From Robiginitomaculum sp. (lineage in GTDB: Bacteria > Pseudomonadota > Alphaproteobacteria > Caulobacterales > Maricaulaceae), in NCBI GenBank assembly GCA_002733485.1, contig NVVU01000057.1, positions 1-13,389 of the forward strand: 13,389 nucleotides of DNA. The letters run 5' to 3'. Below are positions 6,171 to 12,937 of this stretch, one piece after another. The notes beneath the pieces are model-generated. The model did no database searches. It worked only from the letters and a program-made list of their open reading frames with translations, and was not told the DNA's origin. The position numbers and the translations under genes were made by a program. How positions within the stretch are numbered: the stretch's first letter is position 1; each line of letters begins with the position of its first letter.

Positions 6171-7889
6171 ATGATTGATGAGTCGATTCTAAAAAAGCCA
6201 ATACGGCGCATTCCAGCGGGCGCCCTGACCATGCCCTTGTTATGGCTGGGCGGGGTTCTTGTTTGCGGGGTGATTGCCCTGTTTCTGAACGGCGCCATGG
6301 TGCGGCCGGTCATTCTGACGATTGCGCTTATCGGGGCCATGCCTGCGATATTGTGTCTCATTGTCAGCCCGTTTCTGGATGAAGACTGGGCACAGGCACT
6401 GATTGTACTGGCCTGGACGGCGCTTGCCGGACTGGCAGTTGCCGCCGTGGGCAGCATGTCGACCCCCTTTGTGGTTCTGTTTATTATGCCGGTGGTCGCC
6501 GCCCACAGCCTCGGGGGACCGCGCCTGACGATGGAGGCATCGGCCCTGACCATGTTGGCGGTGGCGCTGTTGGTGGCCATGGAAACCGGTGGTTTATTGT
6601 CCTCGACGCTGCTCAGTTCCCAGCCTGTAGGCCTGATCGGGCCGTTAAGTGTTATTCTGACCCTGATAGCGTCTTCCAGTGCGCTGGTAGTGCGCCGCCA
6701 GGGGGGCTGGGATGCCCATTCTGCGCGCCTGCGCCTGTTGCGCTTTGCACACGAGCCGGTGGTGTGTCTGGACGCACGCGGGCGTAATATGGCCGCCTCG
6801 CCAGAGGCCAGGCGCCTTTTGGGCGGTGCCCGCAGGCTGGGCAGCGTGCTCAGTGCCGCGCATCGTGATCGCTTTGGGGCGGCGGTAACACGGGTCTTGC
6901 GTTCCGGCAAAAGTGAGTTGGTCGAGGTTGACGTGCCCGGACGCGCCGATGAGCACGCCCGCCGTTTTGAGTTAAACCTGGCGCGCGAAGGCGACCGGAC
7001 CCTGATGGTCTATATGCATGACATTACGCGGCGCGCCGAACGCGAAGAACAGCTAATCGCTGAGCGAGATGAGGCGCTGAGTGCCGCCCGGCAGAAAACA
7101 CAGTTTCTGGCAGGGATCAGCCATGAATTGCGCACGCCTTTAAACGCCATAATCGGCTTTTCCGACATGATGAAGGCCCGGCTCTTTGGGCCGCTGCCGG
7201 CAAAATACGCCGAATATGCCGATCTGATCTATGACAGTGGTCGCCATCTGCTGGATCTGGTTGGTGATGTTTTGGATATGTCAAAGATTGAGGCCGATCA
7301 TTACACCCTCAATAAAACCGCCTTTGATGCCCGCGATGTGGTCAGTTCCAGTGTAAAACTGATGGAATTGACCGCCGAAGAGGCCGGGGTGACCTTAAAA
7401 ACCAGATTGTCAAACACGGTGGTGCCGGTCAGCGCAGATCGCAAGGCCTTGCGCCAGATCCTGTTTAATCTCTTGTCCAATGGCATTAAATTTACTCCCG
7501 CTGGTGGTACGGTAACGATCAAGCTTAGCATTCAGGGCAATGACGTGTTGCTGGGGATCAGCGATGACGGGGTGGGTATGACTGCCGAAGATACGGCGCG
7601 CGTAGGCAATCCCTATCAACAGGCAGACAGCGCACAAGTCACCAATGCCCGGGGCACCGGCCTTGGCATGGCGCTGGTCAAATCTCTGGCACAACTGCAT
7701 GGCGGGGCCATGACGGTGCAAAGCGAATTGGGGGTTGGCACCAATGTCTGTGTTCGTTTGCCGGTTCTGGACAGCCAGGCCATGGGGCTGGGGGAGCTGA
7801 CCCAATTCGATGTGCGGGACCATATCCGCCGCGCCCAGAACGCCAGCGAGGAAATCGCCAAAACCACCAAAAAAATCGCCAATGGCTAA
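6171..7889 (+). CDS. Membrane-bound sensor histidine kinase, DivJ/PleC-like
   Basis: The 572-residue protein has about six membrane helices between residues 21 and 173. A degenerate PAS-like region covers about 188-285, and a short coiled linker rich in Glu, Arg and Ala covers 286-312. In the kinase core, the H-box GISHELRTPLNAIIGFSDMM carries the phospho-accepting His318. The N-box LFNLLSNGIKF has Asn437, and the G1 box DDGVGM (465-470) and G2 box GTGLG (495-499) complete the ATPase. All key residues are present. The phrase ADLIYDSGRHLLDLVGDVLDMSKIEA resembles the alphaproteobacterial DivJ/PleC/PdhS group, which acts on the cell-fate regulator DivK. That link is inference; no response regulator gene is adjacent. 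The last 30 residues form an extra charged tail. No strong ribosome binding site precedes the ATG, so the start is less certain. Confidence 0.9.
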   Translation: MIDESILKKPIRRIPAGALTMPLLWLGGVLVCGVIALFLNGAMVRPVILTIALIGAMPAILCLIVSPFLDEDWAQALIVLAWTALAGLAVAAVGSMSTPFVVLFIMPVVAAHSLGGPRLTMEASALTMLAVALLVAMETGGLLSSTLLSSQPVGLIGPLSVILTLIASSSALVVRRQGGWDAHSARLRLLRFAHEPVVCLDARGRNMAASPEARRLLGGARRLGSVLSAAHRDRFGAAVTRVLRSGKSELVEVDVPGRADEHARRFELNLAREGDRTLMVYMHDITRRAEREEQLIAERDEALSAARQKTQFLAGISHELRTPLNAIIGFSDMMKARLFGPLPAKYAEYADLIYDSGRHLLDLVGDVLDMSKIEADHYTLNKTAFDARDVVSSSVKLMELTAEEAGVTLKTRLSNTVVPVSADRKALRQILFNLLSNGIKFTPAGGTVTIKLSIQGNDVLLGISDDGVGMTAEDTARVGNPYQQADSAQVTNARGTGLGMALVKSLAQLHGGAMTVQSELGVGTNVCVRLPVLDSQAMGLGELTQFDVRDHIRRAQNASEEIAKTTKKIANG

Positions 7890-7895
7890 GCCGTT

Positions 7896-8531
7896 ATGCT
7901 GACGCTTTATATCGGTAATAAAAACTATTCCTCATGGTCAATGCGTCCATGGCTGGTGCTGCGTAAATCCGGATTACCGTTCGAAGAAAACCTGATCCCG
8001 CTTTATCAGGGTGGTACCAAGGCAAAGCTGTTGGCGCTTTCGCCCGCTGGCACGGTGCCGGTATTACAGGTCAAGGATGAGATGATCCCCGACAGTCTGG
8101 CTATCTCTGAATGGGTCGCCAGATGCGTGCCTAATCTCTGGCCCAAAAAACCCGCCGAGGCAGAACGCGCCCGGGCGCTATGCAAGCAGATGCAGGATGA
8201 TTTTGGCGTGTTTCGCAACACCGCCCATATGAATTTGCGACGGCGCACCACCACGCCTATGCCCCAGGACTGCCTTGATGAGGCGGCGCGCCTGGTCACC
8301 ATTCTTGAAGAATTGCTGGGCGCTCATGAGGGACCGTTTTTGTTTGACGACTGGTCCATCGCCGATGCCTTTGCCACGCCCTATGCCAGCCGGTTCAACA
8401 CCTATGGTATGGAATGTGCTCTGAAAGTGGACACCTATTTCAGCGAACTTCTGGCCGATGAAGACTATCTCGATTGGGAAATGGCGGCGCTGGCCGAGCC
8501 CTGGACCATTGCTGTGGCGGATGCGGTTTAA
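7896..8531 (+). CDS. Glutathione S-transferase family protein
   Basis: The 211-residue length and two-domain layout match cytosolic glutathione S-transferases. The thioredoxin-like N-terminal domain (1-78) has NKNYSSWSMRPW, whose serine cluster is the likely thiol-activating site. AGTVPVL supplies the conserved cis-Pro55, and PDSLAISEW the gamma-glutamyl-binding Asp66/Ser67. The all-helical C-terminal domain contains the family N-capping segment FDDWSIADAFATPY. The substrate cannot be told. The start codon lies six bases after the kinase stop without a clear Shine-Dalgarno sequence, so translation may depend on reading through from the kinase gene. Confidence 0.9.
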   Translation: MLTLYIGNKNYSSWSMRPWLVLRKSGLPFEENLIPLYQGGTKAKLLALSPAGTVPVLQVKDEMIPDSLAISEWVARCVPNLWPKKPAEAERARALCKQMQDDFGVFRNTAHMNLRRRTTTPMPQDCLDEAARLVTILEELLGAHEGPFLFDDWSIADAFATPYASRFNTYGMECALKVDTYFSELLADEDYLDWEMAALAEPWTIAVADAV

Positions 8532-8588
8532 AGTTCCAATCAGCGTCGTTACCCCCGGCTCCTTCTTTTACGTTACCCTCCGCCCTCT

Positions 8589-8621
8589 CTTCGTCATCCT
8601 CCGGCTTGACCGGAGGATCCA
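8589..8621. repeat. Left 33-bp inverted repeat of the GIY-YIG module
   Basis: This 33-bp sequence starts CTTCGTCATCCTCCGG and is the exact reverse complement of 8938-8970. It contains its own palindrome, ATCCTCCGG (8596-8604) and CCGGAGGAT (8610-8618) around CTTGA. It begins 58 bp after the glutathione S-transferase stop codon and ends 7 bp before the GIY-YIG stop codon. It resembles the short GC-rich palindromes scattered between genes in many alphaproteobacterial genomes. Confidence 0.9.
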
Positions 8622-8628
8622 TAAAGAT

Positions 8629-8919
8629 TTAGAACGTCGCAATCTCATCCCATAAATCACTCCAGTTCAGGTTTGCCTTTTCGATAAGGTCGACTTTCCA
8701 TGCCCTGTTCCAGTGCTTCAGACGCTTTTCCCTGCGTATGGCATTTTCTGCTGTTGCATGTTCCTCATACCAAACTAGTCGGTGCACTCCGTATTTCTCT
8801 GTGAATCCAGATTGCAATTCCTCTTTGTGCTCCCAGAGACGCCGCACAAGGTTATTGGTCCTGCCAACATAAAGTGTGCCGCGTGGTTTGGACGCAAGGA
8901 TATATGTAAAATAGGCCAC
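8629..8919 (-). CDS. GIY-YIG nuclease-superfamily small protein (UPF0213-like)
   Basis: The product is a 96-residue single-domain GIY-YIG protein. TYILASKPRGTLYVGRTNNL (residues 5-24) carries the two signature strands, in the variant form TYI...YVG. Arg26/Arg27 follow at the position of the catalytic arginine. AIRREKRLKHW (60-70) supplies the metal-binding glutamate, Glu64. These residues suggest an intact nuclease. Most stand-alone members have no proven role; some UPF0213 relatives are thought to act in DNA repair or cleavage. The gene fills the space between two 33-bp inverted repeats and lies opposite in direction to the glutathione S-transferase gene. No strong ribosome binding site is seen ahead of the ATG at 8919 (GGGTTGTGGCC). 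Confidence 0.88.
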   Translation of the reverse strand: MAYFTYILASKPRGTLYVGRTNNLVRRLWEHKEELQSGFTEKYGVHRLVWYEEHATAENAIRREKRLKHWNRAWKVDLIEKANLNWSDLWDEIATF

Positions 8920-8937
8920 AACCCTATTGGTGTTGGT

Positions 8938-8970
8938 TGGATCCTCCGGTCAAGCCGGAGGATGACGAAG
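8938..8970. repeat. Right 33-bp inverted repeat of the GIY-YIG module
   Basis: This is the exact reverse complement of 8589-8621, with internal arms ATCCTCCGG (8941-8949) and CCGGAGGAT (8955-8963) around TCAAG. It lies 18 bp upstream of the GIY-YIG start codon and 16 bp beyond the stop codon of the moxR-like gene. It could also act as a transcript-end hairpin for that gene, although no T-run accompanies it. Confidence 0.9.
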
Positions 8971-8986
8971 GGAGGAGGTTGCCTCC

Positions 8987-9829
8987 CTACCCATCCCGTC
9001 TTGCCATAAAGGCCAGGCGTTCAAAGAGTTGCACGTCCTGCTCGTTTTTCAGCAATGCGCCATGCAGCGGTGGGATCAGTTTACGCGGATCACGCTCGCG
9101 CAGGGTCATGGCGTCAATGTCTTCGGCCATCAGCAGTTTCAGCCAGTCCAGCAGTTCAGACGTAGAGGGCTTTTTCTTTAATCCCGGGGCTTTGCGAATG
9201 TCGTAGAAAATTTTCAGCGCTTCGGCGACCAGGCGTTTTTTAATCCCGGGAAAGTGCACATCTACAATGGCCTGCATGGTGTCGTCATCGGGAAAGCGGA
9301 TGAAGTGGAAGAAACAGCGGCGCAAAAAGGCATCGGGCAATTCTTTTTCATTGTTCGAGGTAATGATGATGATCGGGCGGTTCTTGGCGCTGATCAGCTC
9401 CCCGGTCTCATAAACATGGAACTCCATACGATCAAGTTCCTGCAACAGATCATTGGGAAATTCGATGTCCGCTTTATCCACTTCGTCGATCAGCAGGACC
9501 GGGCGTTGCTCGGCGGTAAACGCCTCCCACAATTTGCCCTTGCGGATATAATTATTAACATCTTCGACCTTTGGGTCACCCAATTGGCTGTCGCGCAGGC
9601 GAGCCACGGCGTCATATTCATATAGGCCCTGATGGGCCTTGGTGGTGGATTTGACATGCCATTCGATCAGCGGCGTATTCAATGCTTTTGCCACTTCGAT
9701 GGCCAGCATGGTTTTGCCGGTGCCCGGTTCGCCCTTGATCAGCAATGGGCGCTCAAGTGTGATCGCCGCATTAACCGCCACAGAGAGATCATCGGTGGAA
9801 ACGTAGTTTTCTGTACCTTCAAAACGCAT
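8987..9829 (-). CDS. MoxR-type AAA+ ATPase
   Basis: This 280-residue AAA+ protein has a Walker A motif GEPGTGKT (33-40), a Walker B motif LLIDEVDKAD (112-121), a sensor-1 ITSNNEKELPDAF segment (about 157-167) and an arginine finger in LRRC (169-172). The C-terminal helical lid ends in LFERLAFMARRDG. The MoxR group acts as chaperone-like ATPases, usually working with a von Willebrand factor A (VWA/CoxE-like) protein encoded just downstream. Here the next position downstream holds the 33-bp repeat and GIY-YIG gene instead. AAGGA precedes the ATG closely, giving a solid start. The FlmG-like gene ends 86 bp upstream on the same strand, so they may be co-transcribed, though a functional link is not evident. 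Confidence 0.93.
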   Translation of the reverse strand: MRFEGTENYVSTDDLSVAVNAAITLERPLLIKGEPGTGKTMLAIEVAKALNTPLIEWHVKSTTKAHQGLYEYDAVARLRDSQLGDPKVEDVNNYIRKGKLWEAFTAEQRPVLLIDEVDKADIEFPNDLLQELDRMEFHVYETGELISAKNRPIIIITSNNEKELPDAFLRRCFFHFIRFPDDDTMQAIVDVHFPGIKKRLVAEALKIFYDIRKAPGLKKKPSTSELLDWLKLLMAEDIDAMTLRERDPRKLIPPLHGALLKNEQDVQLFERLAFMARRDG

Positions 9830-9915
9830 TTTTTTTCCTTACCCAAAAAGATTTGGTAGCCGCGCAGGGCCAACCCGGCAAGTGAAAATGCTTTCCTGGT
9901 GTGTTTTGCCGCCGG

Positions 9916-11682
9916 TTAAGCGGCTTTTTTGGCCCGGGTTTCCTCGGCCAAGGCATCGGCCACCCGTTTCATGGTTTCATCCCAGGCCCCAAACTGTTTG
10001 GGTGAAAATACCCGCGCCATGGGGTACCAGGGTATGGTGCCGGTGGAATGCAGCGGCCAATGATCCGGGCTGGCCAAAAACCACACCATGCCCCCATGGG
10101 CTGCGGCCAGGTTGGTTGAGGCATTCATCGGGCCTATGGTGATGTCCAGCGCCAGACCAGCGGCGGCGACCCCGTCCAGATCATTTTTCAGGTCCAGACC
10201 AGGCAATTCATGAATGGTTACGCCAAGCGCTTTTTGGGCCTTCGCAATCTCATCGGCGCAATCGCCATATTGCATGCTGACAAATACCGCACCCGGAGTT
10301 TGCAAAACTGGCTTCCAGGCATCAAACGGGCTGAAATATTTGGAACGATTGGCGTTCATCACCATGGATTTCCAGCACAGGCCTATCTTTGGACCCGCAG
10401 GCAGCGCTGCCACAGCGTTCTGCATGGCTTTGACCTTCTCTGGGTCTGCCACCAGATAGCCTTTATGGTCCGGAAAATCGGCGATTGTCTTGCGGTGCGC
10501 CGCCACGGCATTGCCCATGGGCACATAAAAGTCATAGTCCGACCAGTCGGTAATATCCGGGATCAGGCGGATTTGCCGGCCTTCGCGATTGACGGTTAAG
10601 TGCCGCACCAGGGTTTTGGGGGCATAGGTACGTTCCACCATAGGCATCAGACGCCGTTCCACGGTGAAATCGACCCGGCCCTTTGGGCCAACCGCATCAA
10701 TAAAATCCTGGGCCGCATTCATGTACAACACTTCATCGCCTAGCCCCTGCTCGCCCATCAGAAGGACGCGCTTGCCGGTGATATCTTCTTCGCCATCCCA
10801 GCGCGGGGCATCAATAGCGTTCAGCATGTTAACAACGCCTTTGGGGTCAAAGCGCGCCATGTGCGCCTTCCACCCTTCTTCGAGGCGTCCCAGTGCCAGA
10901 TAGGCCTGGGAAAGGCCGTATTCGATGGTCGAGCGATCCTCAGGGCTGGTGGTCATGGCAAGAGCTTTTTCACCGGCTTCGGCGGCGCGGGCGCGATCCC
11001 CGGCCAGCCCTGCCGCATAGGCCGTATTGTGCCAGATCCGGGCGCTTTGAGGGTCTAGCCGCAAGGCCTCATCATAAAAGGTAAGCGCCTGTTCGGGCTG
11101 ACCGGATTCCAGCAAAACCGTGGCCAGCGCATTCCACAACATGGCGTGATTCTGATGCCCATAAATGGCAGCTCTGATCAACTCTACTGCTTCGTCAAAG
11201 CGGCCCAGATCGCGCAATACTCCGCCCAAATTGATGACCCCATTGGGATTGCCCGGCTGAAGCTCCAAAAACAGTTGCAGGAATTTTTCGGCCGCCGGTA
11301 ACATATCCAGCTTCCACGCGACCAGTGCCAGATTCTGGTATACTTCACCGTCTGTGGGGTCGAGGCGCCAGGCGCGTTCATAAAATTCCAGTGATTTGGA
11401 TAAATGCCCCAGTTTTTCCAGCGCGATGGCCATGATGTGGTTGGCCAGTGAGAAGTCTTCATCCAGATCCAGCGCCCGCATGGCCAGTTTGGCCGCGCCG
11501 CTATAGTCATGGGTATCGATCAGTTTTTTGGCACGACGCAATATAGGAATGGTTTTCTTGTTTGCCTTATTGCTGCTGCGGGTACTTATTTCTGGCAGAT
11601 TGGCACCGCCCACCGCGTCCTGAACCTTTCGTTTTTGCTCTTCCGGGCCCTGTTCAAGTATGGATTGAAACGCGTTGGTCAC
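9916..11682 (-). CDS. flmG: TPR-glycosyltransferase, FlmG-like, probable flagellin glycosyltransferase
   Basis: The protein has 588 residues in two parts. The N-terminal half (about 40-280) holds tetratricopeptide repeats, for example SLEFYERAWRLDPTDGEVYQNLA and ALTFYDEALRLDPQSARIWHNTA. The C-terminal half has features of soluble nucleotide-sugar glycosyltransferases linked to TPRs: VLLMGEQGLGDEVLY (about 306-320), IGLCWKS, and near the end MNASTNLAAAHGGMVWFL with WYPMARVF. In Caulobacter crescentus, FlmG has this layout and length; its TPR part recognises flagellins and its catalytic part adds a nonulosonic sugar. The position next to flbT, flaF and a flagellin gene supports the same role. 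The GTG at 11682 has AGGGG 8 nt upstream; a TTG at 11718 would add 12 residues. No sugar-synthesis genes are in view. Confidence 0.75.
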   Translation of the reverse strand: MTNAFQSILEQGPEEQKRKVQDAVGGANLPEISTRSSNKANKKTIPILRRAKKLIDTHDYSGAAKLAMRALDLDEDFSLANHIMAIALEKLGHLSKSLEFYERAWRLDPTDGEVYQNLALVAWKLDMLPAAEKFLQLFLELQPGNPNGVINLGGVLRDLGRFDEAVELIRAAIYGHQNHAMLWNALATVLLESGQPEQALTFYDEALRLDPQSARIWHNTAYAAGLAGDRARAAEAGEKALAMTTSPEDRSTIEYGLSQAYLALGRLEEGWKAHMARFDPKGVVNMLNAIDAPRWDGEEDITGKRVLLMGEQGLGDEVLYMNAAQDFIDAVGPKGRVDFTVERRLMPMVERTYAPKTLVRHLTVNREGRQIRLIPDITDWSDYDFYVPMGNAVAAHRKTIADFPDHKGYLVADPEKVKAMQNAVAALPAGPKIGLCWKSMVMNANRSKYFSPFDAWKPVLQTPGAVFVSMQYGDCADEIAKAQKALGVTIHELPGLDLKNDLDGVAAAGLALDITIGPMNASTNLAAAHGGMVWFLASPDHWPLHSTGTIPWYPMARVFSPKQFGAWDETMKRVADALAEETRAKKAA

Positions 11683-11734
11683 AAGAAAAACCCCTTTTGA
11701 GCTGATCGGTAAAATCAAGAATGGCCTGCGTCGA

Positions 11735-11749
11735 TTAATGCCGTGCTAA
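11735..11749. promoter_or_regulatory. Possible CtrA box between the flmG-like gene and flbT
   Basis: TTAA-TGCCGTG-CTAA differs by one base from the CtrA consensus TTAA-N7-TTAA. It lies in the 195-bp divergent gap between the glycosyltransferase and flbT. A further half site, GTTAACC, occurs at about 11776. CtrA controls flagellar genes in Caulobacter and relatives, so the location is fitting, but the match is not perfect. Confidence 0.35.
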
Positions 11750-11877
11750 CGCGATGATCTGTAATGCAGGGCTTCGTTAACCAATCCACTTTAGAGTTCG
11801 TTTAGCTATTTCATTAATGCTGTGCCTCTCCCGGTAATGTTAAGCTGGGGACGAGGAGTAAAGTGGAGCCAAGGCCT

Positions 11878-12303
11878 ATGCCCTTGAAATTATCGCTGAA
11901 ACCCGGAGAACGCTTTGTCTTGAACGGTGCTGTCCTGCAAAATGGTGACCGGCGATCCAATCTGGTTCTGCAAAATCATGCGGCGATCCTGCGTGAAAAA
12001 GATATTATGCACGAAAGTGAAGTGACCACGCCGGCTCGGCGGGTCTATTTCCCAGTCATGCTGATGTACCTCGACCCTGATAAAAGCGATATAAATTATG
12101 ATGAATTTGTGCTGCGTATGACAGACTTCATGGGGGCGGTAAGCAACCCTGAAATGCTGACAAAATGCGTGGCAATCAGCCGGGATGTAATGACGGGTGA
12201 GTATTACAAGGCGCTCACTAAGTGCCGTAGTCTCATGGAATACGAAGAGGGAAGGTTGGCGTATGTCACTGAACGCATATCAGCAGGCAGCCGCACGGGC
12301 TGA
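11878..12303 (+). CDS. flbT: Flagellar biosynthesis repressor FlbT
   Basis: The product has 141 residues and begins MPLKLSLKPGERFVLNGAVLQNG, followed by RRSNLVLQNHAAILREKDIM and PARRVYFPVMLMYL; this is the FlbT family pattern throughout. In Caulobacter, FlbT binds the 5' untranslated region of flagellin mRNA and blocks translation or promotes decay until the hook is complete. The ATG at 11878 gives the family N-terminus and has GGAG 9 nt upstream. A GTG at 11863, with AGGAG 4 nt upstream, would add five residues and is a real alternative. The last 41 bp overlap flaF in another frame, so the two are translationally linked. The target flagellin mRNA is probably that of the next gene. Confidence 0.93.
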   Translation: MPLKLSLKPGERFVLNGAVLQNGDRRSNLVLQNHAAILREKDIMHESEVTTPARRVYFPVMLMYLDPDKSDINYDEFVLRMTDFMGAVSNPEMLTKCVAISRDVMTGEYYKALTKCRSLMEYEEGRLAYVTERISAGSRTG

Positions 12304-12664
12304 AGATCCACGAGAAACCGAGTATCGCTTGTTCGGAATGATTGTTTGCGCATTGATGGAGGTCAAGGGCTATGACCGCAGTAATCTGGGTGCACTGTCT
12401 TCGGTGATTGACTGGAACAAAAGGGTTTGGGGAGCTTTGGCTCAGGACTGTGCAGATGATCGTAACGGCCATGGCGACGCTCTGCGCGCCGGTATCATTT
12501 CACTTTCCATGTTTGTTGACCGTTATTCTGTACAGGTAATCCGTGACGGGGCGGATATTGAACCCTTGATTGATATCAACCGAACGGTCATGCAGGGCTT
12601 GGTGCCGGCAAGGTCTACAGCCAATCAGTCCAGCTCTGCGGTTGGGCTGGCGGCGGCAAGATAA
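12263..12664 (+). CDS. flaF: Flagellin synthesis regulator FlaF
   Basis: The product has 133 residues and begins MSLNAYQQAAARAEDPRETEYRLF, then LGALSSVIDWNKRVWGALAQDCA and GIISLSMFVDRYSVQVIRDGADIEPLIDINRTVMQGL, all typical of FlaF. FlaF works against or together with FlbT in setting flagellin production in Alphaproteobacteria, and in Caulobacter flagellins are not made without it. The ATG at 12263 follows AGGGAAGG by 7 nt, inside the flbT reading frame. A longer in-frame ORF starting at 12197 is rejected because its extra residues lie wholly within flbT and do not fit the family. The final 15-20 residues (NQSSSAVGLAAAR) are a low-complexity tail. Confidence 0.93.
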   Translation: MSLNAYQQAAARAEDPRETEYRLFGMIVCALMEVKGYDRSNLGALSSVIDWNKRVWGALAQDCADDRNGHGDALRAGIISLSMFVDRYSVQVIRDGADIEPLIDINRTVMQGLVPARSTANQSSSAVGLAAAR

Positions 12665-12703
12665 CGTTCCCAGGGGCCTGAACCCCATACACCTAAACAA
12701 TAG

Positions 12704-12759
12704 CCATGCCCGGTAAGCAAGTCTTGCCGGGCATGGTCGTATGTGCCCGGTTTTTTTTT
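12704..12759 (+). terminator. flaF terminator with a competing upstream hairpin
   Basis: Hairpin A pairs CCATGCCCGG (12704-12713) with CCGGGCATGG (12727-12736), with three further A-T/G-C pairs (AAG/CTT) inside the loop. Hairpin B pairs CCGGGCA (12727-12733) with TGCCCGG (12744-12750) and is followed directly by nine T residues (12751-12759), a textbook intrinsic terminator. Both use the same middle strand, so they exclude each other, and A is the longer. This lies 40 bp after the flaF stop and 91 bp before the sigma-54 promoter. Confidence 0.8.
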
Positions 12760-12849
12760 CCGAATACAGGCGTGGTGAACTTGTCACAAATATAATCTTA
12801 AAAAATGCAATAAAAACAATGTTATAAATGGGTCAATCCTGGGTGATCT

Positions 12850-12866
12850 TTGGCACATCCATTGCG
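12850..12866 (+). promoter_or_regulatory. Sigma-54 (RpoN) promoter of the flagellin gene
   Basis: TTGGCACATCCATTGC matches the -24/-12 consensus TTGGCACG-N4-TTGC in all but one base. The GG at 12852-12853 and GC at 12864-12865 are the required 12 bp apart. Transcription would begin near 12877, leaving an untranslated leader of about 60 nt. In Caulobacter, late flagellin genes use RpoN with the activator FlbD. An AT-rich stretch upstream (12785-12830) could allow DNA bending. Confidence 0.8.
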
Positions 12867-12937
12867 AGGGGATGGTCAGACAAGAAAGTCTATAGGCCAA
12901 AACGGCTGATCCCCTTACAGAATGGAAGGACCCTAAA

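Larger units (their letters stand above)
8589..8970. mobile_element. Candidate compact GIY-YIG/palindromic inverted-repeat element
   Basis: A 382-bp block consists almost only of two perfect 33-bp inverted repeats and one GIY-YIG open reading frame between them, with 7 bp at one end and 18 bp at the other to spare. The repeats are identical and are themselves hairpins. There is no transposase and no target-site duplication that I can see at the outer edges. The interpretation as a mobile or repeat-linked unit is inference from this architecture. Confidence 0.45.

Noticed and set aside
6134..6910. A 258-codon minus-strand open reading frame
   Set aside because: It is antisense to the membrane region of the histidine kinase and is rich in Arg, Thr and Pro without any domain; the kinase frame is clearly coding.
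8629..8919. GIY-YIG gene as an intron homing endonuclease
   Set aside because: It is a stand-alone 96-residue domain in intergenic DNA, not inside an intron or intein, and lacks an extra DNA-binding domain.
8571..8990. Target-site duplication at the outer edges of the GIY-YIG module
   Set aside because: The bases just outside the repeats (CGCCCTCT on the left, GGAGGAGG on the right) are not direct repeats; they partly extend the inverted repeat instead.
11777..11820. Further CtrA-like pairs (TTAA...TTAG and TTAG...TTAA) in the flbT upstream region
   Set aside because: The spacers are 8-9 bases rather than 7, so they do not fit the CtrA site.
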